Source: Macquaria australasica (taxonomy: Eukaryota > Chordata > Actinopteri > Centrarchiformes > Percichthyidae). From it: DNA of 64,000 nt. The notes beneath the pieces were generated by a model. The model saw only the letters and a program-made list of their open reading frames with translations, was not told the origin of the DNA and made no database searches. Of this stretch, positions 39,301 through 58,913 are shown piece after piece; position 1 is the stretch's first letter, and every line of letters begins with the position of its first letter. The stretch lies in NCBI GenBank assembly GCA_005408345.1, contig SEMN01000204.1, positions 496,001 through 560,000 of the forward strand, in the 5' to 3' direction. A program made the translations under genes and the position numbers.

Positions 39301-42300
39301 TTACTGCTTTCTGCAACATTTGAGTGGCTGTGTTGAAATAAGGTCTCCATCTACATAGACGAATACTTAACAGTTAAAGCAAAACTAGGGGGCGCCATCA
39401 TGAAATCAAAAAATAGAAATTTCTCCTTTTTGGTTACTGATTTTTTTTTTCTCAAACAAGAACACAGGACAAGTGATTTACAGAGCAGATATGTATTCTG
39501 TAGCAGACAAAAAATGCAATTAACTTTCAGTTGGACTTTAAAGCCTAAACTATTGGAGTGGAGCTGCAGTGGAGAACAGAAAAGGACACTAGTTATACTG
39601 GGAAGCTGTGTGTAGGTGTGGATGTTTGCAGCTGTGTTGATATTTGGGAGAGAGAAAAAACCATCCATGCTCATTCAACCACATCTGAATAAATGCAGGT
39701 TAAAAGGGTTCTTTCACACAAATGGCATAAATACATACACTCAGTGGTCAACTGTACTGATTGTACACCTGCACAATCTCACACTGTCATTGAGGTGTTA
39801 ATTCAATTATCTGCTGTAACATTGAGGTCGTAGTTAGTGATGATGTTGTGTTGGACTGCAGCATTATATTCAGAGGTGTTTCTAATATTCTGCCCATCTC
39901 ACGTAGGTAAATAAGGAGGATAAAACATTTTAAACACCTTTCAATATAAATGTAGTCCAGCACAACAACACCTTTAACTAAGACCTCACATAATTTAATC
40001 TACACATTTCTGACAATGTCGACAAAAAGGTAGAATTCATGGCAGAGCTGTTGTATTGAATTGCAATAGATTGTACAGTGTACTGAGTGTTTTTTCTTAC
40101 GTCCCCTAATGGTATCTAGGCACACAGTTTTGGCTTTATTTGTCCAGGTATCTGTCTCTGACATTCTGCTGCTAGGCGAAGGGTAATTGGTCATTTGGCT
40201 GTTTCATTGGAACTACTTTATACCTAAAAAAATAGTCCCTGTTGACAGTGTGCTCTGTAGATTACGGGGGCATTGTTCCTGTAAAGACACGTTGCTGTTA
40301 ATTTTTTGGAGAATACATTTTTTTAATGCTTGGGTGGAGCCAGAAAAATACTCCAAACCTGTTCAAATAAAAGCAAACCTACAGTATCTACATATCTAGA
40401 TACCATCAAAGGTAAGTGGGGAACGTGTATTTTTTGTAATTAATTTAATAAAAAAATAGTCTATTCTTCGACATTTATTTGTGAATTGAGACCAAAATGA
40501 AGCCTAGGATGTCCACCAACCTTCAGATACTGTACTGCCTTCTCTCCCATCTCAGGCCGAGAATAGCACTGCGCCCAAACAGGTGCCAGGTTGGAGGGGT
40601 AAAACTCAAAGTGTTTGGAGTGCGTCACCAGGTTGTAGTCAAACCAGGCTCCCTTCTCAGCATCCCACAGCACAGACTCTATCGCCTCCAGTCTGCGGGC
40701 TGAAGCCTGGTCATACAGTGCAGCTGAGTCACCATCACCTGTCAGGAAACGGCACATCACCGTTATGTAACACCAGTTAGGAGCTAAAAGCAGTGTGCAG
40801 ACCAAAGTAAGTGCCAAGGTCATAGGCTGCTCATGTACTCACCCAGTATCCTGTGAAATGAAGCAAGAGTGTTCTCATTGAGGCACAGCAGAGCGTTGAG
40901 GTCAGTAGGCAGGATCTGACTGGTGCGGGTCTCTCTGAGGGTGCCGTTGTTGTGGCCGTCGCCGTCTATATACCAGCGGGAGGTGAAGTCCCAACCAGAC
41001 TCTGCACCCGCTTTCAGATCCACCCACAGCTGCTCCTTATGCTCTGAGGGCAAGAAAAAAAAACATGAATTCACTAGCAGAGCCACAACAAATCAGCACC
41101 TAAAATTTTATACTTATTCATGCATGTCTTGTTTGTAAAAAAAAATCTGAACAACATGTAGTTTTGCAACATTTTCCAAAAGCTTTCCAGACACACATTT
41201 AAATGTCTCTTCCAAGGAGGAGGAAACAACTTAATGAACTTTATTTGTTAATAAGAAAATATATTCTTACATAAAAGGGAATTTAACATTTTAGTAAAGA
41301 ACAGAGTATTTCTCCTTCAAAAAGCTTTTCTTAAAATTTGTGGTCAAATTGTTCAGTGGCGATGTGAAAGAATGAATTGTGTTTAACATTAAATATTCAT
41401 TACAACATGGTACTGAGGTATTTTCAGAGCAAATGTGTTTTGCACAAATGATCCTTGAATCCAGGGGAATATATTCCACTTTTCTGCTTGAGTAATTATA
41501 AACTACAATATATTAATTTTTTCTCTCTTGCTCATGGGATAAAACAGCCATAGCAGGGTACTATCTCTCCTACTCATAAAGGGAGATTCATTCAGCCACC
41601 AAGAATATGAACACTAATAAGCCATTACCATCAGTGAGTCCTTCAGCCAATTCCAGATCATCTGAGTAGGATTCAGGCCTAGAAAGAACAAAAGACATGA
41701 TTAGTGTAGGTGAAGGCACACCCTAAAATACCCACATATCATAGATTTGTTTCAGTAATTCACTAGATTTATTTTAGACGTACCTGGGCAAGCCCACCTG
41801 CACGTGATACTGGTTCAGTACATGCTCTGCCCCGTTTACTTTCACAGCCACAGAACGGTTCTGCATCCAAAATCGGTACTCCTGCTCCAGAGCTGGTAAA
41901 GCTGCTCTAAACCATGCAAGTTTGAACAGACAGCAGGGAGCCATGTTTTAATTCAGACTACTTTTCACAGTCTTTAATATCATTATACACAAAAGTTGAA
42001 GTGTCACATTCTAATTAAGCATGTTAGGAAAAAAACAAAACACCAGAGGCACAGAGAGACACGAGCACTGAGGTTTTGATGTTTATGCCTTTTTTTTTCT
42101 ATTCTGGAAGAGACGTGAGGCAGCTGAAGAATGATAATGTGTCTGGCAGGACTTCAGCTCAGGCCTAAATATCACCTGAGGAACTCTTTATCCTTGGTTG
42201 CTTGATAGTAGCTCTCCACCATTAGAGTGAGGAATGGCGGCTGACTGCGCCTTTCATAGTAAATCCGCCCACCATTTGGAATGAAGCCATATCTGCAGGT

Positions 42301-44719
42301 GTGATAGAAAAAAATCTTTTATTCCACAAATCTTGAAATCCCCCCCCCAGAGCTCCATATTCAAAGTGTACAACTTAGGTTTGTTAATGATTCATTCAAA
42401 ATGAGCCTGCTGAACTACCTGCAGCGAGCTGGACTTTTTTTGTGTTATGAAAGATGAAAGGTGCTTTGAGGCTCACCTGTTGACAAGGTAAAGGAAGTTG
42501 TGAATCATCCCGTGGGCCGTGTGTGTCATCTCTGACAGCAGGAGCCCGTTGATGACCCAGTAGGAATCCCTGTTGAGCACAGTGCGGCTCACGTCACTGT
42601 CTGCACAAGGCACCTAGGTGGGCTGTCAGCACAGACCCCTAACTGGGTCTGGCTGTGATCTCTCCTCGTCTCTGACCTGGTGAGACTGGAGCTTTCAGAC
42701 AGACAGCTGAGAGACAGGCTTCATCGTTCACTCACCAATAGTAGAGTTCCCTGAAGCGCCCCCCTGGCACAACGACAGGATGTGGGGTGTATATCTGCGA
42801 GTAGAGCTCTGGGTGATCTTTAACACCGGCACGGATCTGGAGGAGAAATCAGTTTTAACTCAGTATACATGTACGCAGGTGCTTGGAAATACTTACTGCA
42901 ACAGGAACGGGAATTGTCATTATTAGGGCTGCAACTAATGATTATTTTCATTATTTCGAGTAATCGTTTAGTCTACAAAATATCATGATTTCCTGAACGC
43001 CTAATTTGACATATTCAAATTGCTTGTTTTGTCTAACCAACCAAACAAAACCCAAAAATGTTCAATTTACTCTCATAGAAGACAAAGAAACCCATTAAAA
43101 ACTCACATTAGAGAAACTGAACCAGTGAAGTTTTAGCATTTTTGCTTTAAAAAAAGCTTAAACTGATGGATAATTGAAGGATCATATACATAGGAAATGG
43201 ACTGCAGGTGATGCCCTGAGGTAGTCTAATATTACTTATTTAAAGTAAGACAACTTGTTCCGATTTATTTTTAAACATATTTTTATGTTGAATTGTTCGG
43301 ATATATAGGCGACCTTATGAATATCGGAACCCCTTGTAAACTTATCTATGCTGAAATATGAATGTAAAAGGGGGTGTGAGAACTATTCAAATAAAGAAAA
43401 AGTAAACAAAAAAATAGATTAAACGATTATTCAATTACCAAATAATTGGCAATTAATTTCTGCCTATTGACTAATCAACCAATCACTTGAGCTCTACTCA
43501 TTATCATCACCTTCCTGCCGAGAGACTTCCACAGATTATGTATCTTTTCAGCCCAGTTTCGTAGTTCTTGGTCCGCTATTCCTCCCAGGAACTTTGGCCT
43601 GCATAAAAATAAATAAATACATTTTAAAAAATCAACTCATGTCAACCAAGTACAATTCAAAAGGATACAATACTCTGAGTAGGAGTCCTCTAATAACTGG
43701 ACCTCACTTGTCATGCCAGTCTGGCGGTGTCCATGACTCAAACTCTGTCCCTGGTTTCTCAAAGTACGTCGTGAGGAACTCCTGCAGTTTGGCGGGCGGG
43801 ACAGTCGTGTTTGGTGATTCATGTGAAAGGTTGCGAAAGGCCGACAGAACGACATCTGCAGGAAAAGACAACAAAAGCAGCCACGTAACAGACATCATGG
43901 GGGGGAAAAGAGATAATTTACTGACTTTTGACTTACCAGGAGTTTCCCTCAGCTTCATGTCAACAAAGTACTTGTCGTCATCAAACAGTTTAGCTTTCTG
44001 AACCTGATGCAAGATGGGCCCAGTGCAGTAAATTTCACTGAAAAGGAATTTATAGTTGTGAATTATTAAACAAACAAACAATAAAGGCCATATGTGTATT
44101 AGTACAATACACCGCCATTTTGTTACAGAGTCCTGCTGGGAAGCAATAAAACCATATCACGGTCGCTAAAAATAAGCAGTTGAGGCCAAAGGTCTGCTGA
44201 CAAGTTATGCTAAAGAAACACAAAGATTTTAAGAACCATCTTGTTTGCTGGCTGCAGTAGGTGGTGGATTCAATACTTATAAAAAACACAGCCCTTCCAA
44301 GAGTTCAGCAGCAGCAGAAGACTGTTATGCCACAGTTTGCTAAATGAGAGCAAAACAACTCCAACTGTCTGCATTGAAAACACAGTATGTAGGACATTCT
44401 ATAAAAAAACAACAGAAAATCACGAGTTTTAAACATTATTTTTGGAGGCAAATCGAAATTAAAAATAATAGTTTAAAGACATTGGACTGTCAGGGGTGCC
44501 TAAAGACATGTTTTAGATGAAATGGTCAGTTTTACAGTCATAATCGGAACCTTTTGTAGAATCAGTTCAAGAACAGAAAAAGTGGTCTCAATACAGTCTT
44601 ATATACAAAACCCTTTTACACTTTCATTTCTCTCACCTGTCACACGGTGGTGGAAAAGCACTCTTTACACAGGCGAAGATAGCCACCGATGAAAAACAAA
44701 ATACCATCAAGTTATGCAT
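36337..44719 (-). CDS. treh: Trehalase (GH37), GPI-anchored type, 15 exons, 579 aa
   Basis: Hydrolyses trehalose to two glucose molecules; in vertebrates it is a GPI-anchored brush-border ectoenzyme. Coding exons, 5' to 3': 44637-44719, 43937-44037, 43708-43855, 43511-43598, 42736-42836, 42477-42569, 42176-42292, 41784-41906, 41629-41678, 40843-41043, 40521-40738, 38598-38709, 37005-37117, 36857-36910, 36337-36474. All introns are GT-AG, phases agree, and the sum is 1740 nt including TGA. Residues 1-20 form a signal peptide (MHNLMVFCFSSVAIFACVKS). GH37 signature 1 (PGGRFRELYYWDSY) is at 164-177 and signature 2 (QWDYPNAWPP) at 462-471. The ESGWDF segment carries the likely catalytic acid D320, and E515 in FEKYDV is the likely base (family knowledge). 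GFGWTNGV is at 536-543. N-x-S/T sites occur in NLS, NTT, NRS and NGT. The C terminus is hydrophobic (about 561-579) after a small-residue TSGS stretch, as for GPI addition. Length matches human (about 583). No lesion was seen. Confidence 0.97.
37385..37755. repeat. MITE, 'GGGCTGCAACTAA' family, copy in treh intron 12
   Basis: The element begins GGGGCTGCAACTAACGATTA and ends with the inverted match TTTGCAGCTC, with A/T-rich sub-terminal ATTGATTA/TCGATTAAT blocks on both sides. This is the look of a short non-autonomous DNA transposon widespread in fish. Related copies lie at 42925-43495, 54400-54610 and 23735-23836. It sits wholly within the intron between exons 12 and 13 and leaves the splice sites intact. 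Confidence 0.75.
39735..40095. repeat. MITE-like element, 'CACTCAGTG' termini, in treh intron 11
   Basis: Starts ACACTCAGTGGTCAACTG and ends TGTACAGTGTACTGAGTGT, so the ends are inverted relatives. Internal blocks (GTGTTGGACTGCAGCA, GTTGTATTGAATTGCA) are also inversely related. A related element lies at about 20383-20625, ending CTAATAAAGTGGTAACTGAG. This is a fish short DNA-transposon type; exact family unassigned. Confidence 0.6.
42925..43495. repeat. MITE of the 'GGGCTGCAACTAA' family with nested insertion, treh intron 4
   Basis: The left part (42925-about 43180) and right part (about 43420-43495) match the element at 37385-37755. They are separated by about 235 bp of unrelated DNA that is absent from that copy. 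The right end reads TTGACTAATCAACCAATC then GAGCTCTA. The element is confined to the intron between exons 4 and 5 of treh. Confidence 0.7.
43185..43420 (+). mobile_element. Nested insert with A-rich end, likely retroposed fragment
   Basis: This block interrupts the MITE. Its right end reads CAAATAAAGAAAAAGTAAAC followed by an A run, so a poly(A)-signal-like AATAAA is followed by an A-rich tail, as in a 5'-truncated LINE or other retroposed transcript. No reading frame or family match is recognisable, and target-site duplications are not clear. Confidence 0.4.
44717..44719 (-). other. treh: treh start codon
   Basis: This ATG begins a reading frame with an immediate hydrophobic signal peptide. 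It lies about 70 bp downstream of a TATA-like box, and the exon ends in a GTGAGA donor at 44636 that joins in phase to exon 2. A second in-frame ATG four codons later would shorten the signal peptide, so the first is preferred. Confidence 0.85.
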
Positions 44720-44786
44720 CTTGAGCTATAAACTAAAGTGACAGTACGAGTAAGAGTGCGGTCTGAGAACTGCCTCCAGGTCACAG

Positions 44787-44796
44787 TTTATATTAA
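44787..44796 (-). promoter_or_regulatory. treh: TATA-like element of the treh promoter
   Basis: Read on the - strand this is TTAATATAAA, about 70 nt upstream of the treh ATG. That places a transcription start near 44760 and leaves a 5' UTR of about 40 nt. The candidate ddx6 poly(A) signal lies only about 130 bp upstream, so the proximal promoter appears to be confined to a very short interval. Inferred from sequence alone. Confidence 0.45.
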
Positions 44797-44921
44797 GACA
44801 TACCATCTGAACAGAACAGCAGCAGCACACTGACACCTAGCTTTCAAAGACAGGTTTAACAGGACACTGCAGTGGTGGCCAAGGAAAAGAAAAACTTCAG
44901 ACACAATAAATTTCAGTGAGC

Positions 44922-44927
44922 TTTATT
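44922..44927 (-). terminator. ddx6: Candidate ddx6 poly(A) signal (AATAAA)
   Basis: TTTATT on the + strand reads AATAAA on the - strand, within AAAATAAAGCTCACTG. It is the last good signal before the treh promoter, about 200 bp upstream of the treh start codon. Confidence 0.5.
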
Positions 44928-47583
44928 TTCAACCAAATTTTCAGTCAGATCCAATAATATTCATGACATCGTTTAAACTGAAGTCCATTGTAAAATTAGC
45001 TTCACTGAAAAATCTGCCAATTAAATAACGACCAAATTTCCATTAAATAAAAAAAATGAACTCTTCAGGCTTTAAATTCTTCACTTAAATTTAGCAACTT
45101 TTAAATAAAGGTGTACTCCAAAAAAAAAAAACATCCAAATTTAAGGGCAACTTTTTCAAACCTTTTTAAACCCATTACCATAACTTTGGATCTTTAGGTC
45201 ATATCATCCCATTTTTGTAATGCCCAAAGGCTCCTCCCCATGTTATTTTACTGATGCATCAGTTTTTGAAAGAAATCCGTAACAGACTCCTCTCACATCC
45301 TCCGACAGAAAAATGATGGGACGGCCAAATTGTACACAAAAGCTGTGTTGTCGTAAATGTGTCAGAACTATCGAGGGGATGAACACGTGCATCAGGGCAG
45401 CAAGACCACTAATTTAACCACCCCATACATTTTAAAAAAAGACATTAAAGAATGAGACAATTTAGTTACACAAACTATCTAATTAGTCTCCCAATCTGGG
45501 GCAAGATGCTCTTGTCTCAGTCTTTAAGGTTCTCAAAATGGCAGCCACTGGCAGTAAAGCAGCATCCCATCAAAAAGGTAGTAACACACTCAATCTTTAA
45601 GGATCGTTGATTTTAGCCTTGAAAGAATTTGCTGTGGTGATTACTGCCAGTGTGCTGACAAGAAACAGACAGCTGCCAAGTGCCTGTACAATTAGATCCC
45701 TGCTCACTCAACTAATGCTTTATTTAATTTGAATATTTTTAAACACATACAGCCCTCCCACCCACAACACAAAGCCAAAACAGCCAAATTAGATGTGCAA
45801 GTATTTAGGGGACAACAATAGAACTGAGAGAACAGGGATCACAGTCCTAATCAATGAGAAATAAAAAGGAAATCTTAAACCTATCAACATTGTCATCTTT
45901 TAAAAAGGAGCTTAAATTAAATGTGCAATAATACTTCTCATCGATTAGAACAGTCAAGAGAGCATCTCACCATAACAAAGGGGGCCTCATTTGCAACAAG
46001 GTTTTAGCTGAACCAACAAGGGGTCAGCGGACCTTAATGCAACATAAGGTTGTCATGTTGCATAAATATGCAACAACAAACTGTAACCCAAACCCCAAAA
46101 TATCAAAGCAATAAAGGGCAGAGAAACAAGTCATAAACTCAGCAGTCTGATGTGCCCAAGTTATTTTTTCAACAAGCAGTCCGACTAATGGTAATTTCGT
46201 AATCCTTCATGCCCATTCCCCCTCTGTGCCAATTTTCTTTTTTCTTTTTTTTTTTTTTTTAAACGTTCTGCACCACCATACACTTCTCTCTCATCTGGGC
46301 ATCATGAGTGTACAAAAAGCAGTGCAGTCTGTTATTGCCTGAACCCATCTCTCTGTGCGTTAAGTGCAGCCCAACCTGCTCAGGTCGTTTTAAGTGAGGC
46401 AACTTTTGTTAGCTGGCTTTAGTAAAGCCGACTAACTTGCAATGCACAGAGAATGAATTCCTGCTACATTTTAGGTCAGATGGTTCATTTTGATGCATTT
46501 GGCAGACATTCTTCAAAAAAGGGGGAAAATAAATCTAAGCTTCCTCCTCAACATTTGTGAAATAATGTAGCCGTGTTTAAAGAGCACATACATCAACGTA
46601 ACAGCTAATACCTCCCCCAGAAAATAAATGCTCTGCCAATTCAGCTGCACTGCAGCATGTAGTACTACTACATGATAGAATATTATTTTCTCTTCCAATA
46701 ACACTCAACTAACTGGAGGTCTTAGAGAGTGTCTCAAGAGTCAGTTTCACAAGTTAAGGCTGGTGACAAAGAATTCATTACTCAAATGCACAAGCTTAAC
46801 AAAGCTATGTCTAGACTGAACACTTGTTAACACTGGTAGCAGGAGAATAAGGGCAACAATTTCCGTGTAAGTGCAGCTTTGAAGAATTGCACTCACCATC
46901 AAATTTGGAGGGGCTAAAAGATTATCAGTGATGAACTCGGCCTCCAAAAACATTTCATGCACAAGGTCATTTAAATGTTTTAGATTCTAATAAATTCTGC
47001 AATTTCTAAAATTATAAATAAATTCATAGGCCAATATTGCAGACCAAACAAACTGGCAGTTAAGGAAACAGACTCCAGTGCTAACAAGAGAGAACAGGGG
47101 AGAAAAGCTTTAGTTTGTCAGCCAGCCTTTTGAACTTGTTTAAAACAATCTTAAAATGAAGGTATATACACAAGGTGGAACGTGCAGCCCACATGTAGGC
47201 TGCACGTCTCGTAGAATTAAGTATGGCCATCCATAGGAAGGTGAAACAGAAGACATTACGAAGAAAGCGTTCCCTACAATTAAACTCCACCGAAACAGGA
47301 ATCCTCATGACTCATGGTGTTGAGAGGCTGCATATTCATTTTTAGTGTTCTGGTACTGAAGACAGAGGAAAGGGTTTGGGTCTTTTAGAAGCACACGCTT
47401 CTTCACAAGCAACTGGACAGTCTGGCTGTCTCTTGGAAAAAATCCAGCATCTCTGTCCATGGAAAATCCAAGTTTGTCCTCATTTTATCAGCCAGACGCA
47501 AGTGCAGATAAGCCAGCAAAAACATCATTCAGACCAGCCTCCCTCCTAATTATCTCCATTCCTTGCAAACTGATGACCCAACC

Positions 47584-47611
47584 AAAAAAAAAAAAAAAAA
47601 AAAAAAAAAAA
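47584..47611. repeat. Poly-A run (28)
   Basis: Twenty-eight A on the + strand, that is a poly-U tract in the inferred ddx6 3' UTR. Confidence 0.95.
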
Positions 47612-48081
47612 CTTATGAATTCACCTATGTGGTTGAACATTAAATTAGTGTGACAAATTTTCCATTAGGTGAACGTGAGTGTGTGGTATGAAGTGAGCAA
47701 GATGGCTGATAATGAAGGGTTATTACTTTAGAACGAGTTGAACTGCTTGTTAAGGCACTTGATACAAATTGGTTAAAACTTCCAAAATAAAACGTGGAGA
47801 ATGGAGGGTGACATATATAGCGGTCTGTTGGTGCTGGCTTTGTTTCATTGGTGGATATGAATCGTCACGATGTGCATTGATATATTTTCGACTTGGTCCC
47901 ATGCTTTCCTCCCGGTGCTTATGTCTTCAGGGTGGGGTGGTGCAGCACAGAGCCTTATAAAAAGGCAAATGAGTTCTTCCGAAACGCGTCCATCAAAATA
48001 CACATTCCTTATGGTGGCATCCAAAAAAGGAAGACAGACAGAAACTGTACATAAAAAAACAAACAAAAAAAACTCCAAGAT

Positions 48082-48096
48082 GGGGGGGGGGGGGGG
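48082..48096. repeat. Poly-G run (15)
   Basis: Fifteen G on the + strand, read as poly-C in the inferred ddx6 3' UTR. Confidence 0.95.
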
Positions 48097-48574
48097 AATG
48101 AATAAAGGTACAAAGGGGAATGGAGGATGGACTGATCTGTAGGGAGAGAAGAGTGAAATTATGTTAGACCAGATTGTATTCAAGTAAATATGTAACTTAA
48201 GCCCCATTTACATTAATACATTACTACAAATACCTTACTGTTCTGCAAGTGTTCAAATGAATGTACTTATTTCCAATTTATTATTCATTCCTGCATATTG
48301 AAAACATTCACATGGTGTCCCTTAATAGATTACTTATAGCCTACAATCAGTATCACTATATACCATAAATTTCATTACATTTAGCCATTGCATAGAGGTA
48401 ACATTGGTATGAAGAGATGGCCAAGACAAAAAGAACTATTGAAATTAAACTGATAATGTAGTATGTTAGGCTGTTATCATGGTATTTTACTTTAATCTTG
48501 CCTTTCGCAGCTGCTGTTACATTACCCAATAAGCACCTAACTTACCCAACTACATTTAAGATGTTAGAGATGTT

Positions 48575-49440
48575 ACAAGGATCGGCATCAGGGCCGATCA
48601 GGGCATATTTTTATGGATCAGTATCGCCTAAAGTAAGATCAAATACGATTCTCTCTTTACTCTGTTCCGTGTTGTGTCCACCTCTATGCGTTAGTTTTAC
48701 AGCACTGATCATCATTTTAATTATATATGATTGAAAATTAGTATGTGAATGTGAACAATTATTGGGACACACTGGTGCAAGTGACCCTTAAGTTACACAA
48801 TACAATTTGCTAAACCCCAATGCTAACCAAGCCGCACCTCTCCTTTATCTTCAGTAGCAAAGTGTACAAAACATTTAGGTAGCAGCTTCTCATTTTTAGC
48901 CGGCGCCAATAATCGTTTTGTCATTAAAAACTGTTGCTAGCGGCAGGTCATATCAGTTGTTGCCAATTAATGTTAATTCCATGAGTAACTTGATAACAGG
49001 CCAAAATTACACTCATCTGTTGTCAGGTTTGTGTCCTCTCTGCAAACTGGTGTCTGTACTCAGTCAGATATTGTTTGTGAGGTAAGAAAGCTCACTCCAA
49101 CACCACTGCACAATCGCAAGTCAACAGAGTGCATTTGTAGTTCCCACAACTCGGAGTGAGGACTCTTCTCTAGTAAAGCCATTTCAGGAGTTGCATTCTC
49201 CAGTTAAACTTTTCATATAATTATAATAATAATTTAAGCTTATAAACTTAGTTTTGAACGAGGACTTTCAGTCTTTAGACCAAGAAGCTCCTGAAAAATA
49301 AGGCGCAACAAATTTAGTAGGCTACACTTGTTATTTCAATGTGTCAGATACATATTTAAATCAACATTTAGGTAAATACAAGTATTGGATCAGACTCGAT
49401 ATTGGCAGAAACCCAATATTAAAAAAAAGACTCGAATTGG
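48575..49440. repeat. Possible decayed DNA transposon within the ddx6 3' region
   Basis: The left end holds GGATCGGCATCAGGGCCGAT and nearby GGATCAGTATCG. The right end holds GGATCAGACTCGATATTGG. These GATCGG/CGATA(T)TGG blocks resemble the termini of a common fish DNA repeat, but the ends do not pair cleanly and no transposase is present. Boundaries are approximate. Confidence 0.35.
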
Positions 49441-50087
49441 GGCCAAAGAACTTTTATCATGACATCCTTGGATTTTACTTTTGATTTATTTCAACAGAAA
49501 ACTCTTGAAAATGACAAAGGATGTCCCTCTTGCAGCTGGTAGTGATTGAGTGTCTGCCTCAAGGACACTTTAGGTCGGACACCTTCTGTCAGGTGAAGCT
49601 TGAACACAACCTTTCAAGTTGAAAAACTGCAGCCTTGTCACAGCACAGTAACAACTGCTTGAAAGGACAGTTTAGATCGACTTGTGTTACTGCTAATTTT
49701 CCTACGTCTTTCCTGTCTCAGCACTGAAGATTGCCTTCATCATATTTATAAAAAAAAAAAAAAAATAAAAAAGTAACAGACCTTTCTCACAGGAGACATT
49801 TCTACTTTGCACAGCAGGAAAAAGAACTGTCAAGGTAATGACGGTAATAATTACATTTAGTTGTGCCAGTAAGCTAAACCAATGACCCAGCATGCCCAAT
49901 AGCAGAGCACAAGCACAGCAAAAAGTAATGTCTGGCATTAATAAGTATAATTATAAAACCTCTTATCCCACCTGTGTTAAAACAGTTAACATCATCATTA
50001 ACATCAAAAAGACAGAATATGAGACAACAGAAAAGCAGTTAAATCACCCTGAAAGAGGAAGTACTGGCCATCTGTGTACTCACTGGC

Positions 50088-57647
<7,560 letters not shown>

Positions 57648-58077
57648 GTTTACTTGGATTAACTTTTCTGTTCCAATAGTAATGAAACCTCCAACAGTGT
57701 CTAGATGAGGCGAGTCCACTCTGCTGGGACCACTCAGATTTTAAGATTGCCCCTCCCTCTTGAGACTTCAATAATTATCCAAATGTAAATTGTTCAAATA
57801 TTTTGTCTCGGCAGGTTTCTCAACAATATTGTTGTTTGTGGGGCATCAAGGGTCAAAAAAAACACAAATTCCTCTTTTCAATGTTTAGAACTTCTAAGCA
57901 CGGATTTCTTTTGTGAATTAGGGCTTAGCATAGATGAAATTTGCCATCGTTATCTGGAAAACCATACACCAGAAGGGCTTAGCTAGCGTTCAAGTATTGG
58001 CCGACTAGCTGGCCATCTCGTGTAGCTTCACTGAGCCGCTGTGTCCTTTCTCGGGTCTTTCCAAACCCTGAAACACA
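57648..58077 (-). other. ddx6: Candidate ddx6 5' UTR part of exon 2
   Basis: On the - strand a good acceptor (TTGTGTGTTTCAG) precedes 58077. If unspliced to the ATG this gives about 430 nt of leader. An internal TTTTCCAG near 57953 could be an alternative acceptor, so the exact leader is unresolved. No coding potential was seen. Confidence 0.45.
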
Positions 58078-58795
58078 CAAGACACAGTGTTAGATGCAGC
58101 ACACGCAACGAAAAAAAAAAATAATAATAATGACACTGCGTGGCAGGAGTCAAAATGCTGTATTTGGAGGGTAGTGAGACCTAGCTGATCAATAACCAAC
58201 AGTAGATGGCTGGCCTAACGTCAAAAGTTAGCCGACACACCGGTGGATGGTGATGTTACTTAGTTAACCCCTGCTAACAATGTGGAAACGGCGGAAAGTC
58301 GACCACATCAGTGGATTACATGTACAATAACCTAAAAACGGTGCCGTCCGAGGCTACTGGAAAAACACCCCAATACACGGCCAACCAGGAGCATCTTCTG
58401 CCTTTTTACTCACACCAACTAGAAGGGAACCAAGACACCCTTCTGCTAGCCACCGACATCTGGCTAACCAGCACACGAAGCTTGTACCGTTTCGGTCATC
58501 AACGGTACGAAGCCGGATTCAGAATGTTTTAATCTAGTCGGTATGTTTTAACGCCAGTGCGAATTCTTGACACAGTCTGCAATGTTAAGCTTACAAACGG
58601 AACTAGATATCCAAACATCCACCGATATTAAAGTTAGCCAAGTCAGCCGAGGAGACTGCCGTGCTAGGTTCGCTAGCAAGCTAACGACGGCGAAACAACA
58701 TTAGCAGTTGACGCTAATTGTGGAAGTCACCGCTAAATGTTGAACTATCCTCGGTTAAACACGGTTTAGATGCACACGCATTTACCTTGAATGCC

Positions 58796-58886
58796 TGAAG
58801 TAACCGGTTCCCTATGCGGTGTTGGTGAGGTGTACTCAATTTTTAGCCGACTGCGAAAGAGTCTTGTCAACCAACTGTCCAAGATG
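58796..58886 (-). other. ddx6: Candidate ddx6 non-coding exon 1
   Basis: A donor at TTCAAG/GTAAATGCG (exon edge 58796) follows about 90 nt downstream of the GCCATCTT/GC-box promoter motifs. There is no usable long frame, consistent with an untranslated first exon as in human DDX6. The 5' edge is approximate. Confidence 0.55.
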
Positions 58887-58913
58887 GCTTCCACTCGTAT
58901 TTGAACCCGCCCC
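58881..58913 (-). promoter_or_regulatory. ddx6: ddx6 TATA-less promoter: YY1-type motif and GC box
   Basis: On the - strand GGGGGCGGG (58905-58913) lies about 20 bp upstream of GCCATCTT (58881-58888). A CCAT-core YY1 site at the transcription start plus a GC box is typical of a housekeeping promoter. No TATA box is visible. Confidence 0.55.

Larger units (their letters stand above)
44922..50087 (-). other. ddx6: Probable long ddx6 3' UTR
   Basis: Downstream of the ddx6 stop no further coding exon is recognisable before treh. The last strong AATAAA on the - strand lies at 44922-44927, so a 3' UTR of about 5.1 kb is inferred, in line with the long 3' UTR of vertebrate DDX6. It contains an A run at 47584-47611, a G run at 48082-48096, and repeat-like sequence at 48575-49440. 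Shorter isoforms using internal signals (for example near 45719) are possible. Short ORFs here have no family resemblance and were not called. Confidence 0.5.

Noticed and set aside
43594..44001. Plus-strand 135-codon frame
   Set aside because: Antisense shadow of treh exons 2-3 and the intron between them.
47845..48207. Minus-strand 120-codon frame with poly-Pro
   Set aside because: Crosses the G15/C15 homopolymer in the inferred ddx6 3' UTR; no domain.
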